52,797 nt of DNA, taken from positions 1 to 52,797 of the forward strand of contig DATLEK010000032.1 of the NCBI GenBank assembly GCA_035525365.1, given 5' to 3'. The notes below the pieces were generated by a model that searched no databases, was not told the origin of the DNA, and saw nothing but the letters and a program-made list of their open reading frames with translations. This DNA is from GCA-2861595 sp035525365 (GTDB lineage Bacteria > Actinomycetota > Acidimicrobiia > Acidimicrobiales > GCA-2861595). Position numbers and translations under genes: made by a program. Shown piece by piece: positions 24,602-31,528 of the stretch. Position 1 is the first letter of the stretch; the number at the start of each line of letters is the position of its first letter.

Positions 24602-24943
24602 GTGGCCCTACCTCACTGCGTCCAGGTGCAGACCACCGCCTCCAACCGCGAGGAAGCAGGCCGGATCGCGGATGCCCTCCTGCGCCGCCGGCTGGCGGCA
24701 TGCGTCCAGGTGATCGGCCCCGTCCAGAGCCGCTACTGGTGGCACGGCGAGCTGGAGGAGTCCGAGGAGTGGCTGTGCCTGGCCAAGACGACTGAGGGGC
24801 GGGCAGAGGAATTGATCCAGGCCATCGGTGAGGCCCACAGCTACGAGACGCCGGAGATCATCGTCATGGCGATAGTGGACGGAAGCGAGCCATACCTCCG
24901 GTGGGTCTCGGACGAGGTCGAAGAAGACGAACTCCGGGCCTAG
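24602..24943 (+). CDS. cutA: CutA1 divalent-cation tolerance family protein
   Basis: The protein is 113 aa with a GTG start at 24602. Family motifs are VQVQTTASNREEAGRIADAL, RRLAACVQVIGPVQSRYWWHGELEE and the signature HSYETPEIIVMAI. CutA1 forms a PII-like trimer in the cytoplasm; a role in metal tolerance has been claimed but the true function is unclear. The stop at 24941-24943 is one base from the start of the GH38 gene, so they are likely co-transcribed. Confidence 0.9.
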   Translation: MALPHCVQVQTTASNREEAGRIADALLRRRLAACVQVIGPVQSRYWWHGELEESEEWLCLAKTTEGRAEELIQAIGEAHSYETPEIIVMAIVDGSEPYLRWVSDEVEEDELRA

Positions 24944-24944
24944 C

Positions 24945-27623
24945 GTGAGGGCCGTGGCACCGCGAACCGTCGCCATCGTCCCCCACACCCACTGGGACCG
25001 TGAGTGGTACGCCCCGTTCCAGGCCTTCCGCCTCCGCCTCGTCGACCTGCTCGACGATTTCCTGCCCCTCCTGGAATCCGAGCTCGGCTACGCCCGGTTC
25101 CTGCTCGACGGGCAGATGGCGGTGGTGGACGACTACCTCGAGGTGCGACCCGAGGCCGAGCTTGCGCTGCGCCGCCTGGCCGCCGGCGGCCGGGTGGCTA
25201 TGGGCCCCTGGTACATCCTCATGGACGAGTTCTGCGTCTCGGGCGAGACCATCGTGCGCAACCTGCAGATGGGGATGGCCAGGGCCGCCGCCTTTGGCGG
25301 CGCCTCCACCGTCGGCTACCTGCCCGACATGTTCGGCCACATCGCCCAGATGCCCCAGATCCTCGCCCAGGCCGGCCTCCACCACGCCGTCGTGTGGCGC
25401 GGCGTGCCGTCGGCCGTCGACCGCTCCGCCTTCTGGTGGTCGGCCCCCGACGGCTCCACCGTCAGGGCCGAGTACCTCCTCACCGGCTACGGCAACGGCG
25501 CCGCCATACCGGACGACGCCAAGGCGCTCGTGCGGCGAGTCGCCGCCCACGAAGCCGAGCTGGCGCCGTTCCTGTTCGACGCCCCCGAAGGGGGCATCCT
25601 CTTCATGAACGGCACCGACCACCAGGTGCCCCAGCCGTGGCTGGGAAGGGTGGTGGCCGAAGCCAACCAGATCCAGGACGACTACCGCTTCGAGGTCACA
25701 TCCCTCGGCGAGTACCTCCCCACCGCGCCCACCGAGGGCCTCCCCTCCTGGCACGGCGAGCTTCGGTCGAGCGCCAGGGCCAACCTGCTCATGGGCGTCA
25801 CCTCCAACCGGGTCGACGTGAAGCAGGCGGCGGCCCGCACCGAACGCTCCCTCGAGCGGATGGCCGAGCCGCTGTCCGCCTTGTTCCTCCCGCCGGATCG
25901 GTGGCCTTCTTCGCTGCTCGACCTGGCCTGGAAGGAGGTGGTGCGCAACTCGGCCCACGACTCGATATGCGCCTGCTCGGCCGACGAGGTCGGCACCGCC
26001 GTGCTCCACCGCTTCGCCGAGGCGGGCGAGATCGCAACGGGTCTGGCCACCCGTGCGCTGGCGGCTCTTGGTGCCTCCATGACCGACGCCGGTCCCGTGG
26101 TGGTCAACCCGTCGGCCCGGCCCCGCAGCGGGCTGGTGGAGCTGACTTTGCCGGGTGAAGGAGAGGTGGAGGGCGCCCTTGTGCAGGTCCTGGAGGAGCG
26201 GCCGGCGGTGCTTGTCGACTTGGCCCTCACCGGCCGCGAGCTCGGCGGTTTCCTCGGCCAGATCCGCAGCCAGCAGCTCGACGACGGCACCTTCGTGAAC
26301 CGGGTAGTGGTGGAGGAGGGCGACGACGGCATCGACATCGTCCTCCACGCCGAAGCGGAGCTCCGCACCGAGATGGTCGTGGAGGAGGTCAAGCGGGACC
26401 TGTACGCCCGCGTCGGCGCCCGTCCCGAGATCGCCTGCCGGGTGCGGGTCCAGCAGCCACCGAGCCGCCGGGTCATAGCCCGGGTGGAGGACGTTCCCGG
26501 TTTCGGCTGGGCCGCGTGGCGGCCGCAGGCGCTGGCCTTCGAGGCCGTCGCCGTGGACGGTGCGGCGCGCATGTCCAACGGACTGGTGACCGTCGAAGTC
26601 GACAAGGACAGTGGCACCTTCGCCGTCGACGGGCTGGCCGGCTTCGACGGCCTGGTGGACGGAGGTGACCACGGCGACACCTACAACTGGTCCCCGCCGG
26701 ACAACGACACCATCGTCTATTCGCCGGTCGGAGTGGCCGTCGACGTGGTGGAACGGGGGCCGCTCAGGGCCCGCCTCGCCGTGCGCCGCTCCTTCCTCTG
26801 GCCGGAGCACATCGACGACTCGGCCAGAACCCGCACCGGAGAGCAGCGGGTGGCCGTGATCACGATGCTCGAGCTGCGGGCCGGTGAACGCCTGGTGCGG
26901 GTGCACACCACCTTCGACAACCCCTGCCGCGACCACCGCCTCCGCGCCTACTTCCCCCTTCCGGAGCCCGCCGCCACCAGCAGGGCGGAGTGCGCCTTCG
27001 CCATTGTGGAGCGGGGGCTGACGGCGGAGGGAGGGCCAACCGAGCAGGGCCTGCCCACCTTTCCCTCCCGGCGGTTCGTCCAGGCCGGTGGCCTCACGGT
27101 GGTACACGAGGGGCTCCTGGAGTACGAGCTGGTCGACATCGACGGCAACGGTGGTGGCGCCCGCACCCTCGCCCTCACCCTCCTGAGGGCCACAGGCATG
27201 CTCTCCCGGGTGGAGATGACCACCCGGCCGCTGCCGGCCGGCCCGTCGCACCGCCTCCACGGCCCGCAGATGCTGGGCCCGGTGGAGGCCCGCTACGCCG
27301 TGCACGTCGGCGATGCCGATCCGTACGCCCTGGTCGACGACGCCTTCCTCCCCCTCGAGGTCGTCACCGCCGGCGGCGGCGGGCCGCGGCCGGACCGGGG
27401 CTCGGCTCTGGAGGTGTCGGGTGCTGAGGTCTCGGCCCTGCGCCGGCAAGCAGGTGGACTGGAGCTGCGGGTTTTCAACCCCACCGACCAGGCCGTCACC
27501 GTCGGCATCGGCGGCGCCCCCACCGGGTGGCTGGTGGACCTGCGGGGCCGGCCGTTGCAGGCCTTCGACGGCTCATTCGAGCTCGGCCCCTGGGCCGTCG
27601 CCACCGCCCTCCTCCCCGGCTGA
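24945..27623 (+). CDS. glycoside hydrolase family 38 (alpha-mannosidase-like)
   Basis: The protein is 892 aa. The N-terminal catalytic domain opens with IVPHTHWDREWYAPFQAFR (zinc-binding His and Asp). The nucleophile Asp is in VGYLPDMFGHIAQMPQIL, and the second zinc site is in VRNSAHDSICACSADEV. Beta-sandwich domains follow (NGLVTVEVDKDSGTFAVDG; VVEVTTRPLPAG-like strands). It should cleave alpha-mannosides; MngB-type mannosylglycerate hydrolysis is one option, but the substrate is not determined. No signal peptide, so cytoplasmic. GTG 24945 or GTG 24954 may be the start. Confidence 0.92.
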   Translation: MRAVAPRTVAIVPHTHWDREWYAPFQAFRLRLVDLLDDFLPLLESELGYARFLLDGQMAVVDDYLEVRPEAELALRRLAAGGRVAMGPWYILMDEFCVSGETIVRNLQMGMARAAAFGGASTVGYLPDMFGHIAQMPQILAQAGLHHAVVWRGVPSAVDRSAFWWSAPDGSTVRAEYLLTGYGNGAAIPDDAKALVRRVAAHEAELAPFLFDAPEGGILFMNGTDHQVPQPWLGRVVAEANQIQDDYRFEVTSLGEYLPTAPTEGLPSWHGELRSSARANLLMGVTSNRVDVKQAAARTERSLERMAEPLSALFLPPDRWPSSLLDLAWKEVVRNSAHDSICACSADEVGTAVLHRFAEAGEIATGLATRALAALGASMTDAGPVVVNPSARPRSGLVELTLPGEGEVEGALVQVLEERPAVLVDLALTGRELGGFLGQIRSQQLDDGTFVNRVVVEEGDDGIDIVLHAEAELRTEMVVEEVKRDLYARVGARPEIACRVRVQQPPSRRVIARVEDVPGFGWAAWRPQALAFEAVAVDGAARMSNGLVTVEVDKDSGTFAVDGLAGFDGLVDGGDHGDTYNWSPPDNDTIVYSPVGVAVDVVERGPLRARLAVRRSFLWPEHIDDSARTRTGEQRVAVITMLELRAGERLVRVHTTFDNPCRDHRLRAYFPLPEPAATSRAECAFAIVERGLTAEGGPTEQGLPTFPSRRFVQAGGLTVVHEGLLEYELVDIDGNGGGARTLALTLLRATGMLSRVEMTTRPLPAGPSHRLHGPQMLGPVEARYAVHVGDADPYALVDDAFLPLEVVTAGGGGPRPDRGSALEVSGAEVSALRRQAGGLELRVFNPTDQAVTVGIGGAPTGWLVDLRGRPLQAFDGSFELGPWAVATALLPG

Positions 27624-27640
27624 GACAGCGTCAGCCCGGG
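27614..27640. terminator. hairpin between convergent GH38 and gpsA genes
   Basis: CCCCGGCTGA and TCAGCCCGGG can form a 10-base stem with one mismatch around the 7-base loop GACAGCG. The stem includes the GH38 stop. There is no T-run, so a bidirectional or Rho-assisted terminator is possible but unproven. Confidence 0.45.
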
Positions 27641-27641
27641 A

Positions 27642-28631
27642 TCACAGCTCGGCCTTGACCCCCCTCTGCATGAGGGCAGGAAGGGCGTCAGCGGGCTTCC
27701 TGCCGTCGTAGAGCACGGCCACCACCTGCTCGGAGATGGGCACCTCAACGCCGGCCGCCGCGGCCAGCTCCACCACCGCCGGTGCTGAGTTCACGCCCTC
27801 GGCCACCATCCGCATCCCGGCCAGGACCTCCTCCATCGTGCGGCCCCGGCCCAGCTCCTCGCCGACATAACGGTTCCGGCTGTGCCGGGAGATGCAGGTC
27901 GCGACCAGGTCTCCCATGCCGGCCAGACCGGCGAAGGTCGACGGCCGGCCGCCCAGGTGCTTCCCCACACGGGTCAGCTCAGCCAGGCCCCTGGTGATCA
28001 ACGCCGCCTTGGTGCTGTCGCCAAAGCCCATCCCGTCGGCCATGCCCGAGGCGATGGCGATGACGTTCTTCAGTGCCCCCGCCACCTCGCAGCCCAGGAC
28101 ATCGTCGTTGGTGTACACCCGGAAAGCCGACGTGGAGAACAGCTCCTGGAGCCCGGTGGCCAGATCACGATCGGACATGGCCAGCACGCTGGCCGTGGGA
28201 TGGCCGGCGAGGATCTCGCCGGCGAAGTTCGGGCCGGTCAATACGCCCGCCGGTCGCCCCGGAGCGACCTCGCCCACGATCTCCGACATGCGCCGGCGTG
28301 AGCCCTGCTCCAGGCCCTTGGCCAGGCTCACCACCGGTGTCCCCTCCGGGATGAAAGCGGCGGCGGCACCGAGCACGGCGCGAAAGCCGTGCGAGGGAAC
28401 GGCCATGACCACCACGCCGGCGGCTTCGAGCGCCTCCTCCAGCGAAGCGGTGCAGACGAGACCCTGCGGCAGCACCTCCTCGGGGAGGTAATCGACGTTG
28501 TGGCCTGTGGCCCGTACCGTCTCGGCCAGCTCCGGGCGGCGGGCCCACAAAGTGGTGGCCGCCCTGGCCGAGGTGAGGGCGGCGAACGTCGTCCCCCAGG
28601 ACCCCGCCCCCAGTACGGCGACCCGCATCAC
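27642..28631 (-). CDS. gpsA: NAD(P)-dependent glycerol-3-phosphate dehydrogenase
   Basis: The protein is 329 aa. The Rossmann motif VAVLGAGSWGTTFAAL is at the N-terminus, followed by NVDYLPEEVLP, VSLAKGLEQGSRRRMSEIV, GVLTGPNFAGEI and EVAGALKNVIAIASGMADG with the catalytic Lys. FAGLAGMGDLVATCISRHSRN completes the substrate site. It reduces dihydroxyacetone phosphate to sn-glycerol-3-phosphate for phospholipid synthesis. ATG start at 28631. It diverges from the metallophosphoesterase gene. Confidence 0.96.
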   Translation of the reverse strand: MMRVAVLGAGSWGTTFAALTSARAATTLWARRPELAETVRATGHNVDYLPEEVLPQGLVCTASLEEALEAAGVVVMAVPSHGFRAVLGAAAAFIPEGTPVVSLAKGLEQGSRRRMSEIVGEVAPGRPAGVLTGPNFAGEILAGHPTASVLAMSDRDLATGLQELFSTSAFRVYTNDDVLGCEVAGALKNVIAIASGMADGMGFGDSTKAALITRGLAELTRVGKHLGGRPSTFAGLAGMGDLVATCISRHSRNRYVGEELGRGRTMEEVLAGMRMVAEGVNSAPAVVELAAAAGVEVPISEQVVAVLYDGRKPADALPALMQRGVKAEL

Positions 28632-28644
28632 ACGCCCACGCTAG

Positions 28645-29508
28645 GTGGCCGTACACTCGATTGCCGTGGCCCGGGAGGCATTCGTCATCGCGCAGCTCTC
28701 GGACCTGCACTGCGGTTCGCCGTACTTCGACGGCGCCCTGCTGGAAGCGGCCATCCGCGAGACCATCGCCGTGGCCCCCGACCTGGTGGTCATCGGCGGC
28801 GACCTCACCGCCGAGGGTTACGCCGGCGAGTTCCGCCAGGCCCAGGAGTACCTCGAGCCGCTTTTCGAAGCGGGGCTGCGGGTTCTCGTCATCCCCGGTA
28901 ACCACGACTCCAAGAATGTCGGATACCTGCACTTCCGGGACACCTTCGGCAGCGGCGAGGGCGCCGGCAAGGGCGACTCGATGCTGCACGTCGTGGGTGG
29001 AGACGATCTCTCCATGCGCGTCGTGGCCATCGACTCGTCCAAGCCCGACCTGGCCGAGGGGGAGGTGGGCAGGGAGCGGTACGACTGGATCCGCAACCAG
29101 TTCCTGGGCGACGCCGACGTGCGCACCTTCGTTCTCCATCATCACCTGGTTCCCGTCCCGGGCACGGGCCGGGAGCGGAACACCGTGTGGGACTCCGGCG
29201 ACGTGCTGGCCCTGCTCCACAGCCTCGACGTGCACCTCGTGCTGTCGGGCCACAAGCACGTCCCCCACGTGTGGTTGCTCAACGGAGTGCTGATCGTGAA
29301 CTCAGGGACCGTCTCCTCCTACCGCGTGCGGGGCTACACCCGTCCCTCCTACAACGTTCTGGAGGTGACCGAGGAGATGATCCGCGTGACGCTGAAGTAC
29401 CCGGCAACGGGAGAAAGGGTGGCGGCGGAGCTGGACCGGACAGCCCTGCAGCTCCACACCAGCCCGGAGCTGGCCGGCATGTTCTCGAAGACGACCTGGA
29501 GGTCCTGA
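28645..29508 (+). CDS. calcineurin-like metallophosphoesterase (Icc/3',5'-cyclic-AMP phosphodiesterase type)
   Basis: The protein is about 280-287 aa. All five metal-binding motifs are present in order: AQLSDLHCG, VIGGDLTAEG, VIPGNHDSKN, VLHHHLVP and VLSGHKHVPH. That is the class III-like cyclic-nucleotide phosphodiesterase arrangement, but many members act on other phosphoesters. GTG 28645 is the longest start; GTG 28666 (VAREAFVIAQLSD) fits the family better. It is followed after 3 bases by the ABM-like gene and then cofC, forming one probable operon. Confidence 0.9.
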   Translation: MAVHSIAVAREAFVIAQLSDLHCGSPYFDGALLEAAIRETIAVAPDLVVIGGDLTAEGYAGEFRQAQEYLEPLFEAGLRVLVIPGNHDSKNVGYLHFRDTFGSGEGAGKGDSMLHVVGGDDLSMRVVAIDSSKPDLAEGEVGRERYDWIRNQFLGDADVRTFVLHHHLVPVPGTGRERNTVWDSGDVLALLHSLDVHLVLSGHKHVPHVWLLNGVLIVNSGTVSSYRVRGYTRPSYNVLEVTEEMIRVTLKYPATGERVAAELDRTALQLHTSPELAGMFSKTTWRS

Positions 29509-29511
29509 CCC

Positions 29512-29820
29512 ATGACACAGGTGATGCGGATGTTCCAGACCGCCATCGACCCCGTAGATGTCGACGCGTTGCGCCGGCTGTTCAGCGAGGATGTGCTTCC
29601 GGTCTACACCCAGCTCCCTGGTTGCCTCGGAATGGAGCTGTTCATCAGCGTGCAATCGAGCGCCGGCGGTCTCGTGGAAGGCGCCGCCGTCTCCCGCTGG
29701 TCCAACCTGGAGGAGATGGAGAAGGCCATCGGGTCCCGGCCCGTCGCCGAAGCCCAGGTGCGCATCCTCCAGCTGCTGCGCCAGGAACCGGTGATACGCG
29801 TCTTCGAAGTCCTGGCGTGA
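29512..29820 (+). CDS. antibiotic-biosynthesis-monooxygenase-like (dimeric alpha-beta barrel) protein
   Basis: The protein is 102 aa with the ferredoxin-like strand-helix pattern of ABM/EthD-type barrels. A long first helix is followed by LPGCLGMELFISVQ, AAVSRWSNLEEMEKAIGS and a last strand IRVFEVLA. Catalytic residues are not assignable. Members range from monooxygenases to heme-degrading or merely structural proteins. ATG start at 29512; the TGA overlaps the GTG start of cofC (GTGA). Confidence 0.65.
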   Translation: MTQVMRMFQTAIDPVDVDALRRLFSEDVLPVYTQLPGCLGMELFISVQSSAGGLVEGAAVSRWSNLEEMEKAIGSRPVAEAQVRILQLLRQEPVIRVFEVLA

Positions 29821-30392
29821 CCGGCGCTGGCCCAGCGGCGCCGGGAGTCGCCGTCCTGGTGCCGGTGAAGGCCTTCTGCGTGGCCAAGGCTCGGCTGGCA
29901 CCGGCGATGAGCGGTGAGGCCCGGGAGGCACTGGTGCGGGAGATGGCGGAGGCGGTGGTGCGGGCCGCCCGTCCCCTCCCGGTGTCGGTTGTCTGCGACG
30001 ACGCGGCCGTGGCCGCATGGGCTTCGTCTCTGGGTGCCGGCGTGGTGTGGACGCCGGCCCGCGGCCTCAACGGGGCCGTGACCCACGGGATCGCCGTCCT
30101 CGCCGAAGGTGGCGCCACCACGGTGATCGTCGCCCATGCCGATCTCCCGCTGGCCACTGAGCTGGCACCCGTTGCCGATTTCGAAGGCGTCACTATCGTG
30201 CCCGACCGCCGTGACGACGGCACCAACGTGGCCGCCGTACCCAGCACTGCGGGATTTCGCTTCTCCTACGGCCCCGGTTCCTTCGCCCGCCACGTCGCCG
30301 AGTGCCAACGCCTCGGCCTGCCCCTCCGCGTCGTGCGCGAACCTCTGCTCACCTGGGACGTGGACCTTCCCGTCGATCTCGTTCCCGGATGA
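29817..30392 (+). CDS. cofC: 2-phospho-L-lactate / phosphoenolpyruvate guanylyltransferase (F420 biosynthesis)
   Basis: The protein is 191 aa with a GTG start overlapping the previous stop. The nucleotidyltransferase start AVLVPVKAFCVAKARLAPAMS, then VVCDDAAVAAWA, GLNGAVTHGIAVLAEGGAT, VIVAHADLPLA, VPDRRDDGTN and FSYGPGSFARHVAE are characteristic of CofC/FbiD. The enzyme activates phospholactate or phosphoenolpyruvate with GTP, an early step of coenzyme F420 synthesis. This supports an F420-using actinobacterium. No other F420 genes are in the window. Confidence 0.92.
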   Translation: MTGAGPAAPGVAVLVPVKAFCVAKARLAPAMSGEAREALVREMAEAVVRAARPLPVSVVCDDAAVAAWASSLGAGVVWTPARGLNGAVTHGIAVLAEGGATTVIVAHADLPLATELAPVADFEGVTIVPDRRDDGTNVAAVPSTAGFRFSYGPGSFARHVAECQRLGLPLRVVREPLLTWDVDLPVDLVPG

Positions 30393-30488
30393 ATCCAGGT
30401 GAGACCTTCACGGTGACCTCCAGGCTCTGACCAAACCTGCAGGCGCCGCGCCCGGGAGCTGGCCTCCCGGGCGACGGCTCCAGGACTA

Positions 30489-30893
30489 CTACTTCTTCTT
30501 GGCCGCCTTGGTGGCCTTCCTGGGGGACTTGGCCGTGGGCTTGGTCTTGCCCGCGGCGCTGGCCTTCTTGGCCGTGCCCGACACACCGCGCCCAGAGGGC
30601 CCAGGCTTGGTGGGGATGACCTTCTTGGCCATGCCCGGGCTCTTCGCCACCTTGCGAGGCGTCGACCCCGCCTTCTTCACCGCCTGCTTGGTCGCCTTGT
30701 TGGCGCCAGTGGTCTTGGTGGCCACAGGCGACGCCTTCTTGGCAGGGGCCGCCTTCTTGGGAGCGACCTTCCTGGCCGGTGTCGCGGCGGCCTTCTTCCT
30801 GGTCGGCGCCTTGCTGGCCACCTTCTTCACGGCCTTCTTGACGCCGCCCTTGCTGGCCGCAGGTGCTTTCTTCTTCGCTGGTGTGGGGCTCAT
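30489..30893 (-). CDS. histone H1-like lysine/alanine-rich protein
   Basis: The protein is 134 aa, almost wholly low complexity: repeats of the AAKKA / VAPKKAAPAKKA type, with Thr, Pro and Gly. It has no folded domain. Composition and repeats resemble the C-terminal tails of actinobacterial HupB and H1-like proteins, which bind and compact DNA without sequence specificity. It lies 19 bases downstream of the HU gene on the same strand and would be transcribed with it. The function is inferred from composition and position. Confidence 0.7.
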   Translation of the reverse strand: MSPTPAKKKAPAASKGGVKKAVKKVASKAPTRKKAAATPARKVAPKKAAPAKKASPVATKTTGANKATKQAVKKAGSTPRKVAKSPGMAKKVIPTKPGPSGRGVSGTAKKASAAGKTKPTAKSPRKATKAAKKK

Positions 30894-30912
30894 TGTCCGT
30901 ACCGGCCTTTCG

Positions 30913-31350
30913 CTAGCGCTTCTTGGTGGACTTGGAGGCCTTGGCCGACTTGGCCGCCTTGGCCGGAGCGGCCTTGGTGGACTTCGCCGCCTTGGTGGCC
31001 TTGGCCGGAGCGGCCTTGGTTGTCTTGCTTGCCGTCTTCCCGGCAGCCTTGGCCGGTGCCGACTTCTTGGCGCTCTTGGGGTTCAGGGCGACCTTGAAAG
31101 CCGATGCCGGCGCGAAACGCACACCTTTGGAAGCGGCGATCTTCACCGGTGCACCCGTCTGGGGGTTCCGCCCGGTACGAGCGGCACGAGAGGACGGGTT
31201 GAAGGTGCCGAACCCGAAGATGTTGACCCGCTCGCCCGCCTTCACCGCGGCGATGACCGAGCGGACGGCGGCCTCGACGGCCTCTTCGGCTTGGCCCTTG
31301 GCCAGACCGACTTCGCTTCTTACCTTCTCGACGAGCTCAGCTCTGTTCAA
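30913..31350 (-). CDS. hup: HU-family nucleoid protein with lysine/alanine-rich C-terminal tail
   Basis: The protein is 145 aa. The HU fold occupies residues 1-92: NRAELVEKVRSEVGLAKG, then the signature VNIFGFGTFNPSSRAARTGRNPQTG and VRFAPASAFKVALNP. A tail of PAKA/TKAAK repeats then runs to the end, as in mycobacterial HupB/Hlp. The start is set at TTG 31350. AGGAGG precedes it by four bases, and it aligns with the universal start of HU. The listed longer frame has no family similarity. The tail probably adds non-specific DNA binding. Confidence 0.9.
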   Translation of the reverse strand: MNRAELVEKVRSEVGLAKGQAEEAVEAAVRSVIAAVKAGERVNIFGFGTFNPSSRAARTGRNPQTGAPVKIAASKGVRFAPASAFKVALNPKSAKKSAPAKAAGKTASKTTKAAPAKATKAAKSTKAAPAKAAKSAKASKSTKKR

Positions 31351-31383
31351 CGATCCTCCTGAATTCCGTTGGAAGTTGCGCCT

Positions 31384-31412
31384 ATCAAAGAGGACAGAAG
31401 CACCTAGGTCAA
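31384..31412 (-). promoter_or_regulatory. candidate promoter of the HU gene
   Basis: On the minus strand TTGACC (31407-31412) and TTTGAT (31384-31389) are spaced by 17 bases. They lie 34 bases upstream of the TTG start of hup. Hexamers match sigma-70/HrdB-type boxes in 5 of 6 and 4 of 6 positions. Confidence 0.5.
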
Positions 31413-31440
31413 GCATTTCATTTTTGGGATGCCCTTCTGG

Positions 31441-31492
31441 CACAAGGGTTATTCTGGCTCTGGGTGGCGAAACCCTTGTGTTGCAAGGGTTT
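31441..31492. repeat. inverted repeat plus third half-site between hup and the PBP gene
   Basis: CACAAGGGTT (31441-31450) and AACCCTTGTG (31471-31480) are perfect inverted arms, 20 bases apart. A further CAAGGGTTTT follows at 31484. It lies between the divergent HU and penicillin-binding protein genes. Paired, spaced half-sites suggest a regulator-binding site; a long-loop hairpin is the alternative. Confidence 0.5.
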
Positions 31493-31528
31493 TATGCGCG
31501 TTAGCACCCTCCCCTCCAGTGAACAGGT

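Noticed and set aside
24864..27449. 861-codon minus-strand open frame opposite the GH38 gene
   Set aside because: Low-complexity shadow; the GH38 frame carries all catalytic motifs.
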